This document shows positions 47,732 to 59,964 of a stretch of DNA of 64,000 bases, in pieces. Below the pieces are notes generated by a model. The model worked only from the letters and a program-made list of their open reading frames with translations. It was not told the origin of the DNA and ran no database searches. Positions within the stretch are counted from its first letter, which is position 1; the number at the start of each line of letters is the position of its first letter. The translations under genes were made by a program, and so were the position numbers. This DNA comes from Margaritispora aquatica. Lineage: Eukaryota > Ascomycota > Leotiomycetes > Helotiales > Discinellaceae. The stretch lies in assembly GCA_007644065.1 (NCBI GenBank), contig VJWN01000022.1:186001-250000 (forward strand), read 5' to 3'.

Positions 47732-48233
47732 GCTGTCGCTTGTTGAATTGAACTATAGACACAATTTCCCTCTTGCAAAACGAGTGTTGAACCTGATGCT
47801 ATGCTTCAGAGCTGGTGGTGTGCCAGTGTTCAGCAAACATTCACATAAGACATGCCAAGAACGAATCAATCAATCCAAACAGCCTCGAGTGACGATACAG
47901 TGCAGCTGGACAAGTACTAAGTTCGTGCTTCACGAGACTGTCAGTCTTCTTGCCTGAAGATCACCGCTTGGTCTTGCTGCTTGGACCTTAAACCTGAATT
48001 AGGTTCATTCAATCATTTCTAGCTGATTCAGCTCTTCATCGAGTACTGCACCCACCTATACTGATGCGACTCTCCCCTCAAAATTGGACAACAGCAACCT
48101 GGAGTTGACACGAGATTCCCGTTTTCGTGTTCTTTCTCGTTTTTTTCTTCTTCATCCAATATACTTTGTAACCATTTGAGCCTGGTGCTTGATCAATTCT
48201 TTCCTACAGTCGCTCCTTAGTAGCTGTTCTAAA
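47732..48233. other. Intergenic region
   Basis: Half a kilobase upstream of the secreted-protein gene, with TTTTTTCTTCTTC tracts close to the start. No gene seen. Confidence 0.4.
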
Positions 48234-48971
48234 ATGCATTTTGCGAAGCTAGTATGCTTACTTTTTGGGAGTACAGCATTTGCAGCAACAACGGTGAGTA
48301 CTGGAAGACCTGCTACGATGCCAGGTGCTAGGGCTGCCATACCTCGAGTCCTAAAGCCAGCCACTCTACCCACCAAAGCAGATATCATGAACTCAATCGT
48401 CAACGTAAGTCGATACCTATACAGCATCTCCCTCTCTCCCTCATCTCTTCTCCGGACGAAAGTAATCCTGCCGCAACAGTGGCAGACCTCTGTCAACACC
48501 ATAAACCGCTACCTCAACGACCCCTCAAACAAAACCGCCCTCACTTCCGCCTTCATCTTCGCCAAAGATGAGCCAATCCAACTCGCAACCCTCATGAAAA
48601 CCACCAGCTTCTCCAAGACCGGCGTAAACGCCGGCAAGGTCCTGATGGGCAACTTCCCCTCCATCGTCAGCAATCTTAACAACGTCCAGACAGGCGCTAT
48701 GTCGACCGATGATCCCACGGCCGCTGTGAACTTCAATAGGTGCTGTACGGTGCTCCCGGCTATTGGGGCACTGTGGGCAGAGGCTGGCACGGCGATGAAG
48801 ATCGCGAATGCTTCGACGCCGCTTCCTACCATGAATTTGGAGGAGCAGTGTAGTCAGATGTCTTGCTCATCAGGGGTTGTGGGGATGCGGCAGGGAATGC
48901 CTCCACGGCGGGATCGATGGGTGCATCGATATCGTGAGCTTTGGAATAGGAAGGTCTCGCTGGTGATTTGA
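48234..48971 (+). CDS. Small secreted protein (candidate effector or cell-wall protein)
   Basis: Exons 48234-48404 and 48480-48971 give 220 residues. The 75-bp intron (GTAAGT...ACAG) is a multiple of three, so an unspliced reading also stays open; splicing is preferred because the sites are strong and the intron reads as low-complexity. Residues 1-18 are a signal peptide (FAKLVCLLFGSTAFA). The body is Ala/Thr/Asn-rich with paired cysteines (NRCCTVLP; EQCSQMSCSS), and the C terminus is basic (PRRDRWVHRYRELWNRK). No family recognised. Secretion and size fit a fungal small secreted protein. Confidence 0.65.
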   Translation: MHFAKLVCLLFGSTAFAATTVSTGRPATMPGARAAIPRVLKPATLPTKADIMNSIVNVSRYLYSISLSPSSLLRTKVILPQQWQTSVNTINRYLNDPSNKTALTSAFIFAKDEPIQLATLMKTTSFSKTGVNAGKVLMGNFPSIVSNLNNVQTGAMSTDDPTAAVNFNRCCTVLPAIGALWAEAGTAMKIANASTPLPTMNLEEQCSQMSCSSGVVGMRQGMPPRRDRWVHRYRELWNRKVSLVI

Positions 48972-49531
48972 CCGCTTTGGGTGTTCATTGATGGAGAGAT
49001 ATCCTTCATTTGTACGATTTAGAAATACATTCTTTAATCCGTCCCACTTGAATTTGATGAGTTTGTCGCAAGAAGATAAAAGGTATTCATGAACGGGTGT
49101 TCAACTCTGTTTACGTTAAATATACCTAGTACAGCTTTCACTCACACAAAGTGAATAATCCATAAGAGGCTAGATCCTGGTTTTAGAGATGATTCCCGTT
49201 AATTCTTGGTAAGGAAATTCTCCTGACAAACTGCAAAAAATGCAGACAAACTACCTTACTGGACCCAATAGAGGACCTTGCGCCCACAAGATTCCAGGCC
49301 AAATTTAGACGAGCTCATGTGTATATACGTTCCTTCGAACGACTAGATTACCGGAATATTTCGAAGTGTTGTGTTGAACAGAGAGGAGGTGAAGTTCAAG
49401 TAAGACAGACACCCGCCTAATCTTAGCGGATTTTAATCTCCGATGACATCTTCAGCCTCTTCTCTCCACTCTTGACCACATAGTCAGCTTCATTGTCTAC
49501 ATATATATCTGCAAATATCCTCCCCTAAAAA
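48972..49531. other. Intergenic region
   Basis: About 560 bp between two same-strand genes, presumably the terminator of one and the promoter of the next. Nothing else seen. Confidence 0.45.
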
Positions 49532-50555
49532 ATGGCGGCGAGGAAGGCAATAGTAGTTGGCATAAGCGGCTGCTCTTCAAGTGGGAAGACAACTCTGAGC
49601 CGCTTGTTGAGGGACATCTTCCCAAACACGTTTGTGCTGCATGAGGATGACTTTTATCGTGCTGAGACGGAGTAAGTGTTTTTTTTTTGTCTTTCTTTCA
49701 AGTCTCTGTTTACTTTGACTATGATGTGCCATATCTTTTGGACACATGGAGGACAATAGAGGTGGTGTGGGAACAGGCAGAGAAAGTTCTTTCAAGATAT
49801 AATCGGTCACATGACTCATCTCGACTTCAAGCATTGACTTAGCTTCGCATATGGCTGAGCTGATGTAGTGCAGACTACCTACTAAGAATGGATTGCTTGA
49901 TTGGGACTGTGCAGAATCTCTCAATATCCCAGATATGGTCAGGTCTCTCGCGCATATCCAGAAGACAGGCACATTTCCTGTAAGCAATATCACTACTTAT
50001 GGAGCACATATACTCAACGTCTGTTAGCCAGATCTAGATTCAAAAGAAGACCAAAATGCCATTGGCAAGTGCCCAGTCTCAGACTCCACCATCGAAGCAA
50101 TGAAAACCAAAGTCAAAGCATGGTCCGCACCAACGGCACCAGGCTCCATTCTCACCACATCATCCTCACCACTCCGCCTCTGCGTCTTCGATGGCTTCCT
50201 CCTCTACGCTCGCTCAATGGTCGAAGTGCAACCCACTATGGACATCAAGCTTTTCCTACGCGTCAGCTACGCCAAAGCCAAAGCTAGACGGGAAGCACGA
50301 AGTGGCTATGTCACACTCGAGGGCTTCTGGGAGGATCCACCGGGATATGTGGATAAGATTGTTTGGCCGAATTATGTAGAGGATCATTCATGGATGTTTG
50401 AGGGTGGTGATGTTGAGGGAAAGTTCAAGGAGGGCGTGCTTGAGGAGACAGACATTAGGTGTCAGGAAGGTGAGGTGGATGTTGATATGGAGAGGACTTT
50501 GGTCTGGGCTGTTGAGACGCTGATGGAGGTTTTGCCTACTATTGCTGCGAAGTAA
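49532..50555 (+). CDS. NRK1: Nicotinamide riboside kinase
   Basis: Phosphorylates nicotinamide riboside to NMN for NAD salvage. Exons 49532-49671, 49874-49979 and 50028-50555 give 257 residues. The P-loop reads GISGCSSSGKTTLSRLL at about 10-26, followed by FVLHEDDFYRAETE, the NRK substrate motif with the catalytic Asp pair. LPTKNGLLDWDCAESLNIPDM is the conserved NRK segment after the first splice. RLCVFDGFLLY and WEDPPGYVDKIVWPNYV carry the lid and C-terminal signature. The first intron is long (202 bp) but the joints are fixed by the motifs. Confidence 0.93.
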
Positions 50556-52595
50556 CGGAATTTTCACCTTGCAAAGGTAGATGAACAAGAGATTTGTTGC
50601 TTTTTGTCTTGTCGTGGAATTCTTCAAGCTTTTGCTTTGTTGCTTTGTTTACCAGCTGGAAGTCTTGCCCTTGCATGCTCTTGAATGACGAAGTAGTTTT
50701 TTGTCTAAAATTTCCTCAAACCGGCGACATGTAAAATCTCCTTTTTCATTCCATTTGCGAATAGATCTAGCCAACAATCTAAAAATAGCTTCGACCTTCT
50801 TTCCTTACTACTGCCAAAACCCGTCTCTTCCAGTCTATGTTGTTCCATCTTCATCCGCTCCTGGTAATTCCTTTTTCTCGACATCGACAAGTGCTGCAAT
50901 ATCGATGACCATTAGTAGCTGTGTCAGATCCGAGTCCACTTTCCCGCATGTTTTGCTTTGTTTCTTGTTTTGTCTTGATACCGGGTGCCCCAAAAAGGGA
51001 CATGAATACAAAGCCTTAGCGACTATTCATAGAGCCGTTGCTTTCTGCCAGAAACACTGAACCCCGATCGCTCACGCGCGACACTGGAGGATCAATGTTG
51101 GTGTCAGAGATCGAAAACGGCTTCCTGGCCTGGCCTGCAGATGGTGCAATTTAAAAGGCGGAGACTCATTGGAACTCAACCGTGTGCGGGAAGCAGACTT
51201 CAAAGGTCTCCTCCTTATGAATTGTCTTAATGACAAGACACGGGTGGAGACCTTGCTGAGGAAGCATTTGATATTTAGCCATACTGATGAGTTGCTTACC
51301 CTTCTTTCAGGCTTATTCGTACTATTCGTAGCTCTCGGCTCTGAATTGGTGCATAATTTGGTTCCAAGATCATTTTAAATAAAACCAAACGCTATGTAAC
51401 CCTAGCAGAAGCCACAGTTTGAATTTCAGACGCGACATTCTCAACCACCCAGATACATATTTTGCGTATGGGGAGTGTCGGTCGAGTTGTTTAACGTTGC
51501 CCTTTGGGAATAGCATATTTCATGGTTGACTCTTGTCGCGGAACGGTTTGCTGCTATGTTGATTTTGATTGACACTATTGCTTAGTTGATTTAATCGTTG
51601 GGCTGTAGTGAGAGTGTAGATAGGCAAGCATTGTATGTTATCTTGCTAGTAACGTTGAGTTTGGAGATACAATAGTACATAAGGTATATAGGGCAGTCAA
51701 CAAAATTCTCTGAAGTAGATTTAGGCTGTACTATCTTTGTTTAGAAGTATTGATATGGGTATATTTGGGGTTTTGGTGTAGCCTATTGATAGCAACTCAA
51801 AACGGACTGAACTTTGTGATTTAATTTGCGTATATACAGTCAACCTCACGAAGAGCACTTTCTCCCATGACCTTAAGGATCGACTTCTAGTATATCACTT
51901 GTAGCAAAGGGCGAAGAAAATAAGAGAGGCTAAACAACGAACTTGCCTTCAAGAACTCTCGAATTTACCTTTGAACTATCTTCACATTCAGCATGGGAAA
52001 ACAGCAGCTGAGCGGGAGATGAGGCTGTCAATTTAAATTTATTCCCAAGCTGTGTTGTGATAATTTCCAAGTCTGGCTACCAACGACTTTACATAGCCAA
52101 ATCCATGATTCACAACCTCCTAAGATGATCGCACAAATATCCCATAACAACGATGAAGATATTCTAGCACGCAATTCCTGAGCAAAATGGTAGGTACCCC
52201 GACAGAAAAGTAAAGCAAACGCAATCTTCAATCAAAATCGAGTGACATCTTAAAATATTAACAAGCCTGTGATACGCTGCTACCACGATCACAAGATTTC
52301 AGAGTAAAAGCACAGTCAAACAAGCATTTATTGTTTGAATTGATTAAGACGAAGGCACGGCTGGCCGTCTAGCTCACCACGAGTTACCGTCGATTTCAAT
52401 TTCTGATCAAGCAGGCTTGCTAAGGGAACAGCTTTGACGGGGTATTCGCAGTGTATGATGGACAAGGACGAAGTGTAAACAATGTTATATTGTCTGTGCC
52501 TTCTAGGATCAATCGAATCACATAAGGTTTCAAGAAGAAAGGGGAGGTTGAGCGTAATCATGCCAATACAGAGTATCGACTTTAAATGACTTTCA
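50556..52595. other. 2-kb intergenic region
   Basis: No supported gene. Overlapping ORFs on both strands at 50701-51060 have no domain signal. The interval 51370-51900 is strongly AT-rich. Confidence 0.45.
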
Positions 52596-53965
52596 TTACC
52601 TGAGAGACTTCTCAAGGTCATCCCACCGACCGCTTCTAAACGGGTCTAGCTTCCTGAGCTCAGCGAGCCATGCCTCGCAATCTTGCTTCTCATCCAGAGC
52701 TGGTATCCGCTGCTCCATTTGGCACAGAGCCATAGTATACTCAATCAACGCATCATATATCCACTTACAGTCTTCAGCTCCATCTAACATATCTCTGAGG
52801 ATGTCGAGCTGACGTCGGACGTACTCGATCCGATCTTCCTCCTTGAAATTTGGTGTAAATGTGGCACGGCCAACGTAGTCAGTAAGTGTAGTCATGAGGA
52901 ATTGGTAGTAAAACCATGCAGACTGGGCATATGGATGTGCATCCGCATACATGGCCGAGATTATCAAGTCAAATTCTGCTTCAGTTAGCACAGTCCTCGA
53001 GCAGCCTCGAGCAGCCTCGTGCAACATACCATCATCCAAGAATTTCTTCCTCGTTGCATCGTCCGCATTTCGCTCATCAAGGAGACGAGGTATTAGTTTA
53101 CTCCTACTGTGCCAAGCAGAGAAGTTCGAAAGTCCATTGAACCCATGTATCATCTTCGTGGTATATTCAAACTCCGACTCCACAAGGCTGGTCCCCTTCA
53201 ATTCCACACTTTCCAACTCAGACACAACCTTCCTCCTATATCCCCAACCGTGGAAATTCCTGCTGTCCTTGACCAACATTTTGCCCACCAATAGTAGTTC
53301 CCTATTCCACAGCTCTCTTGCAATTTCAGGCTCCAGTCGTTTGTTTGCTTCTTCCAGCAACCATACCCGATAATTCCATAGCCAGTAACACTTGGGATAT
53401 TGCACCATAATGGGAAACAAGAATTCCAAATCCCGTTTTATCAACTCAAGAGTTGTACCATGCTTCCCAGGATTCGGTGGTGCGGGGTTCGGCGGGGTCG
53501 TGTTCGATGTGGCCGTAGCAGAGGTCGATGACGAGGATGATGATTTGTCGCATGATGCTGTGATAATGTCGTTCGGAGATGAAGTCTGCGACTCCATCGA
53601 GGGCGAGGACGAATCCGACGGTTTGGAGAATAAGCCATAGATTAGCAAACGTCTCCGGACGTTCCATATTGTGTAGTATTCGGGGTTCTTCTTCAGCAGC
53701 TTTGATGTGAGCTCCAGCACCTCAATGGTGTATTGTTGTTCTGCGATCTGGCAAGTCCGTCAGACAAAGCACCTCAAATCTAGTCTGATTCATACCTTGG
53801 ACTTGATCAGATCCTCCAAATCTCGGTATTCTTGGATCTGCCTCTGCTCTTCAAGCTTCTGTAGTTCCGTCCGCTCCTGGGTCGTGGCGGGGCGTGGGGT
53901 ATTGTGCTGCCTCAAAGGTCAGTCCAGATACATATTTTGAATCGCCATAAGCATACGCTTGCCAT
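52596..53965 (-). CDS. BET4: Rab geranylgeranyltransferase alpha subunit
   Basis: Alpha subunit of type II geranylgeranyltransferase, which prenylates Rab GTPases bound to the escort protein. Three exons: 53965-53957 (only MAS), 53906-53796 and 53747-52596, giving 423 residues. The start MASHNTPRP is supported because the 9-bp exon joins through GTATGC/GGCAG to the family N terminus. PFTA repeats are visible: PEYYTIWNVRRRLL, PKCYWLWNYRVWLLE, SRNFHGWGYRRKV, FSNFSAWHSRSKLIPRL and AQSAWFYYQFLM. Between the first and second repeats is a Ser/Thr/Pro-rich insertion of about 40 residues (SSSSSTSATATS). The enzyme needs a BET2-type beta subunit, not in this window. Confidence 0.92.
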
Positions 53966-54596
53966 CCTAAAAGACAAGGAGAAAGTTATTTTATCTGGAG
54001 TGCGATCGAAGCACAGCAAAGCATGGAGCTCGAGGCTTCAGCCACAGTCAGACGTTTCTGCTCTGGAAACACGATTCATGGATTGGGTTAGCGTCTTGTC
54101 TCACGACTCGCTTTATGAATGTCCAATGCACCTTCTTCCAGCCTCAGCTAAGTAAGTACCTTAACTACCTCACAGTTCATCTCACTTTATTTCGGGCACT
54201 TCTTTTTTCTCTCCTCTCCCTTTTTTTTTAAAAAAAAAAATCAAATCCACCTCCAAGATTCAAAGGGAGATTCACAACTAATACTAACAGTATCACTAAC
54301 ATCAGCCATCAGCCATCACTTGTCCAATTGTTCAATTATCTTCACGTCTACCTCTCAGACATATAACTCAATCCACAATCGGCTCGTCGTCTCTCAATTA
54401 GCAGTCGATGGCCTAAACAGCAAGTTTTTCATTCTTTTCGGGTCAAGAGGATTTTCTATTCTTTTCTATTCGTTCCACAGGTTCTTATTCCACGGGTCTT
54501 AAGTCCAAATCTTCAAACGAGAGAGACGGGACAACAGCTTGTGTCTCATTAACAGCTGGAAGTTGGTCTCCTGAGGTCATTCATTTCATTCACGTT
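53966..54596. other. Divergent intergenic region
   Basis: Separates the BET4 and AMA1 starts. It contains T8/A10 homopolymers at about 54222-54240 and several short ORFs without signal. Confidence 0.45.
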
Positions 54597-57135
54597 ATGT
54601 CGTCGCACAAAAGTAATACATCGCTCAGGAAAAAGAGATTGGGCCCCTTTGCCTTGAGTCCAGTTCCATCTGCAAATTACGATCCTTTGGCTATTGGGAG
54701 AGCTTTCAAAGAGGCTGGTGAGATTCAGGCTCTTTCCAAGCGATTCTTGTCTCCAGGATCCTAATGAGCTGTAGTATCCGAGCTCATTGAATATGGCATC
54801 CGAAAGTCCTCCCAAGTTTCCAATAGAGTGGTAAGTAGATATGATGGAGCTGGTGAGGACGAAGCTCGGTTACTAGCTTATGCGACACTACCACGAGTCA
54901 ACCACAAATCGAAAACATTTCGTCGTCGTCGTCCCTCGTTGAAGACACATGAGTCTTGCTCGAGTTTGAGATCCACAAGCTCAATCCAAGCTCCAGACAG
55001 ATTTTTACCTCGGCGAGCAACGATTGATTCCTCTACAGAAGCATTTAACACGAACAAGGATCCACGGACATTAAATACTGACGAGAAGCTGTTTCGAAAT
55101 AAAGATGCTTCTCCGGATGCTTTTAATCCTCGTAGAAGGGTGACATCTCCTGTACCAAGAGTCAACAGACCTGTTCGGCCAGAACGTCGTCACTTTTCTG
55201 GTAATCGAAGTGGAAGTGGAGGTGAGCAGAGTGAATGTGCAATCAGGCTTATACTAATAAGTAGCAGGTGGCAGTGTGTTGACCTTCCAACGAGATCCTG
55301 CTGATGCAAATGGCGTACGTCAGGTAAGTGTTTCGCGTTGTTCCATTTCGCTTCTTTCATTGATCCGGATTTGAAATTTGACAAGTGCAGGTCAGTGTTG
55401 GCACAATCTGGAGAGTTGGTGGTGTAGCGCCTGTCGTTGGTGTCTCCGATGGTCGAGGTGGGCTTGTTGGAAGTGGCACGAATGCTCCTCTGTACCGGAC
55501 GTCCTTTGCAGTTCAGCCAAAGACCCAGGAGAACATCGATCGCCACGAGAGTCGTCTGGCAGAGGCACTCGATCTTGATCGAACTTCTCGTGTGTTTGAG
55601 TTTCGTGAAAACACTTGGCCAAAATCAGCGCCCACAAAAAGCATGGCTGACCTTGGAAGAACCACTTGGAATGGCACTCAATGGGTTCTTGGTGGCCCTA
55701 GTCAGAGTAATCTCTCTTTGTCACTATGCTCTTCATGATTTCTAACAGCATTTAGGATCTGAGGTGCCAGAGGAGGCCCGAAATCTCCCAATCGCTCCTT
55801 TCAAATAAGTCAAGCTCTTTCAGCTGTCGGATTTAAGCTGATAGACGTACAGTTCTAGATGCTCCAAACCTCAGAGACGACTTCTATTGTACCGTACTTG
55901 CATATTCCCATACACTGCACACTCTCGCTGTTGGTCTGGGTTCTTTGCTATATGCATGGTCAGAAATGCAAGGTGTCCATCTGCTACATAATGGAACTGC
56001 TAACGGGTCTTGGCTCACATCTCTTGACTTCTCTTCAACTGTTGGCGCTAAGTGCATTCTTGCGTATGGGCGATCTGATGGTGCTCTAAGTTTGTTATCA
56101 TTACACGATAATCTTCTGCCACGATTCGAAGTTGTGCATCCTTGCCCGATTGCGTGCATTGCTTGGAGACCACATACTACATTACGGCCTTCCAGATGTC
56201 CACTCTCATCTAGCCCACTTGTCAAAACTGAAGATCTTCTTGTTGGTGACGAGATGGGAAACGTCTATTACTATGCTGTTGAATGGCCAGAGTATTGGGA
56301 AGTTTCTCGCAACGGCTGGTCTGGTGCAATGGTCCTGCTGGCGAAAATTTCAATCCATACGCAGCAAATATGTGGACTGTCGTTTTCTTGCGACGGCTCT
56401 TTGTTCGCATCTGGTGGTAATGACAACTTGTGTTGCTTATTTCAAACTAACAAGATTCTTCGATTGGTCCGAGAAGACACGGGGACAGGCGAGCAAGTCA
56501 TCCTGGGTACCGATGGCACTCGGCGCATTCATACACTCACGGAGCGAACGAATGCCACTAAAGTAACTACTGGCATAGAGAAGCATCGATGGGTACATGG
56601 AGCTGCAGTTAAAGCTATCGCGTTCTGTCCTTGGAGAGAGGGACTAGTGGCCACTGGAGGTGGTAGCAACGATAAATGCATACACTTCTACCACACCACA
56701 TCTGGGACATGTCTTGCGACCATCAGCGTGGCTGCACAAGTCACTTCTTTGATCTGGTCGACGACTCGCAGAGAGATCGTTGCCACTTTTGGCTATGCGC
56801 AGCCAGACCATCCTTTCCGTATTGCTGTCTTCTCTTGGCCTGAATGTAAGCAGGTCGCAGCCATTCCATGGGAGGGAGAACATAGAGCATTATACGCCAT
56901 TGCTTATCCGGGAGGCCCAAATGAAAGTCAAACTAGTAGGGAGGGTGGCAGAGGACTAACTAGAACAGCACAGGAAGGTTGCATTGTAGTTGCTTCCAGC
57001 GATGAGAGTGTGAAGTTTCACGAAGTCTGGACCTCTGGTCAAAAGACGACCACTGGCGGCGAGGGTCTTCTTGGAGGTAGTGATATACTGGAATCACTGG
57101 AAGGTATTGATAAAGAGGGAGAAGTCATTCGATGA
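54597..57135 (+). CDS. AMA1: AMA1-type meiotic APC/C activator (Cdc20/Fizzy WD40), with a defective splice donor
   Basis: Meiosis-specific activator of the anaphase-promoting complex. Exons 54597-54717, 54775-55221, 55268-55323, 55391-55706 and 55756-about 55804, then a last exon to 57135. A C-box-like motif APDRFLPRRATIDSS sits near residue 110. RTSRVFEF, LPIAPFK, VLDAPNLRDDFYCTVLAYS, then a WD40 propeller (LLYAWSE, GLSFSCDGSLFASGGNDN, HRWVHGAAVKAIAFCPW, GLVATGGGSNDKCIHFY) follow the family order. The join between APFK and VLDAP is abnormal. After TTCAAA comes TAAGTC, so no GT donor exists where the family needs one, and an in-frame TAA is at 55806-55808. Unless a non-canonical donor (ATAAGT) is used, the product would stop before the propeller. 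Confidence 0.82.
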
Positions 57136-57705
57136 TTGAGTTGTGTGGGATGATTGAATGATGTGAAAGTAAGTGAGTGTGGCACCTGGCATCAAAGCTG
57201 GAGTTAGAATGGTTATACCCCCAGGATGAAATGCTACAACTGATGCTTGCTTATGGTGTGCTCAATTCTATGCAGTTATTGCGATCATTTCTACAGCGAA
57301 TTTTACCGGATTGGTCATGTCAAGTTAGTGGTAGGGAGCATACATACCACCAAGGACTGATATTCAGTACGTCGGACTGAGTAAGCAGAGTGCTCAACTG
57401 TGACGCTTTCACTTACGCCTTACTGTGCTCATCCCTTCTGTTAGTTGATGTTGAAGGACATGACAAAAGAGGTAAGATCTTGGTGGATCGTATTTGCGCT
57501 GTCTTTCTGCTATTTTTTGCATCCGATTCACAACTCTATACTTGAAGCAACATCATCAACACGTTTTCAGGCATTCATAAATGATCACTATGGTCTCGAA
57601 TCGAGTGAGCTATGAGTCCACTGAGCATAATCATGATGTTCCTTTGTAAACTTGGCCTGCCTCGTACTGTAAGCACAATGACAAGGTGCTCTAACAATTT
57701 TGAAT
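57136..57705. other. Intergenic region
   Basis: About 570 bp with no supported gene. An open stretch at 57177-57380 reads without family signal. Confidence 0.4.
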
Positions 57706-58734
57706 ATGGCTGTTAATACAGTTGAATCTATGGAGTCTAGTTCTTGGGGAGTTCTAACCAGTAAGAAGCCTGAGACTTTTGAGCTCTTTCCTCTATTACT
57801 ATCAGAGCTTCGCCGTATCATTGTCAGTTCTGTTGGCTGTACCTATGAATCTAGAATATTTCTGTATACTGATATTTTATAGTGGTTTCTTACAGCACCT
57901 TCTCCGTGCATAATCTCCACTTATAATGGAGAAAATGATTCTAAATCATGGCGCTATGGTCGCTCTACAAAATCGCAGGTTCCACTAGCATTGCATATTT
58001 GTCGAGAGAGCAGGGAGTTGATGTTATGGAAAGAGAGAAATACACAAAGACGCCCACTATACAGGCGCCTAGACATGCATGAAGGACGGTAGACATCGGC
58101 GGCACATCAAGATGTGGGTGAGCAGCAGGGACCGAGAAATAAGCCGAATTGGGTTTGGGTTGATTTTGGACGAGATGTCGTTATTTTGACTTCTGCACGC
58201 AAGTCTCTCAAGTCAGGCATGTTCTTGGAAGAAACCATAGAGAAGCTGACATATGCAGTGGATTGGACGCCAACCTCCCAGGACGTACGATTTTTGGCCT
58301 ACCAGAGCAACGTCTATGAACTACGGCCAAGTTTCTACGTAGACAAGGAAAGCATGTGCGATTTCTACCGGCAGGTTAGGGAGATATATATTGCAGATAA
58401 CGGGCCGTGGCCATCGATCAATTCCAACACATTTGCGCCAGGAGTGGCTCTGGAGAGAGCGATAGATATATTGGACAACTTTTTGCTGTATCGGCTGAAG
58501 AAGCATAAGCTTGAGGTTGGGGATATTTTGAACGATGGTGGGAGAGGTGTATTAAGTTCCACTAAGAGAGATGGTTCTATAGGTGGTGGTAGTGGTGGAG
58601 GAAATGTGACATTCTGCCTTCGGCGCTTGAATTATAGGCTAGAACGTCTGTGGTCTTGCAATATTGGGAGAGCTGACGTTTCTAACTTGGAGCCGAGGGG
58701 AAAGGTGTCGTTGCAGAGGCAGAAACAGTTGTAG
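57706..58734 (+). pseudogene. 2EXR-domain protein gene interrupted by an in-frame TAG
   Basis: The 2EXR N-terminal motif reads FELFPLLLSELRRII, joined by a 60-bp intron (57823-57882, GTCAGT...TATAG) to WFLTAPSPCIIS. LALHICRESRELMLW is the typical second conserved element. At 58090-58092 an in-frame TAG stops the frame after 109 residues. The same frame is then open for another 213 codons, with continuing family-like sequence (NKPNWVWVDFGRDVVILTS and later FLAYQSNVYELR). A CAG-to-TAG change would account for the stop. The only local intron bridging it is 37 bp, shorter than any other in the window. The C terminus is Gly-rich. Function of 2EXR proteins is not established. Confidence 0.7.
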
Positions 58735-59379
58735 GGTTCAGAGGGAGGGGCAGGGCCAACGCGACTGGAAAGGTGTGTTGAGTTGGAGGAAGTGCGTTGA
58801 GAATAGCAAACGGCGTATGGATTGTAGCTTATAGGTTCATAATGCGAGTCTTGTCTCAATGACTAGGTAGTTAAAGATTGCAGATCTAGACGTGTTCTTC
58901 ATGTCTCGATAGTGTTGTGGGCTTAGTGTTGTGCTACTAGCTCCCAGTATTTTTTGAGATCTAGATCTGAATTTTAGGTATAGGTAATGATGTACAAAGC
59001 GGCGGGAGATATAGTGTGGTCAACTTACTGCTGTGGTTGCACTAGGCTATTGGTTTTGTGGTTGTACATTCAGATGTACTCGTGATCATATGATGTGTAT
59101 TTTGATATGAATTTAGCTGGACTTCTGCTTTTGGTGATAACAAGGAGACAGACGACTGCATGATTGACCCTAGATTTAGCGAGTGTGTTGTAGCTGGCTC
59201 GAATTTATACACATAGTTTGTAAACTTACTTTATCGTTTAGTAGACTAAGAGACACTCTCGCTCTCAATCCACTTAAGAACTGAGGTTAGTCCCAAGCAT
59301 AGGTTAGAAATCCTGTTCTCGAAAACGTTTCTCAATTCGAGTAATTTTAAAAATCGTGTTCATCGACTTGATATCCAAG
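58735..59379. other. Intergenic region
   Basis: About 650 bp, AT-rich, no supported gene. Confidence 0.45.
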
Positions 59380-59964
59380 ATGCAGCTACTCAACCATCCC
59401 ATGTTGTTTGCTTTGTTAGTGACGAGGGTCGCAGCGATGTATGTCTATCTTCTCGCACTTAGCATCCTCCTCCTTTATCGCTCCTCTTCCCCATCTCAAT
59501 TCAACGTTTGATTCAGCTCTGCCGACTTGTAAGTTGACAGGGTAGGGCTAACAGAGGATGAAAATAGAAAACCTATTGGTTGCTGGACAGACTCCCACTA
59601 TCGCGCTCTGCAAAGCGATTCTGTTACCTTGTCTTTGATGAGTGCGGCCATTTGCGCGAATTATTGCTCCAAATATCCGATTTTTGGCACGGAGTTCGGT
59701 TCGTTGTCGCTCTTTTCCTTCTTTTCTTCACCCTCGAAGCGGCGCACAAGATGGAATGTCGTCAAGTGAATGGCTAGAAGATTAGGGGAAATTGGACTGA
59801 TAGCTGATGCATGCGAAATAGGTACCCAGTGTTTCTGTGGCACTCAACTCATGTTCGGTGCCATTTTCGAAGATCAAGCTTGGATAGGATGCACGATGCC
59901 TTGTGAGGGGAATAAAGGGGAGATGTGTGGTGGGCCTTGGGCGTTAAATCTGTATGTCCATTGA
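59380..59964 (+). CDS. Secreted single WSC-domain protein
   Basis: Exons 59380-59438, 59541-59698 and 59822-59964 give 119 residues. Signal peptide at 1-20 (LLNHPMLFALLVTRVAAM). The remainder is one WSC carbohydrate-binding domain with the expected eight cysteines in order: IGCWTDSHYRAL, AICANYCSKY, TQCFCGTQ, IGCTMPCEG and GEMCGGPWALNLYVH. The last intron has a weak donor (GTTCGT), but the joint restores the invariant FG-TQCFCG. WSC domains bind wall glucans or mannans. With no transmembrane or GPI signal it should be released or wall-bound. It lies between 2EXR genes. Confidence 0.82.

Noticed and set aside
50701..51060. Overlapping ORFs on both strands downstream of NRK1
   Set aside because: Low-complexity Ser/Phe reading on one strand and an unsupported charged reading on the other; no motif.
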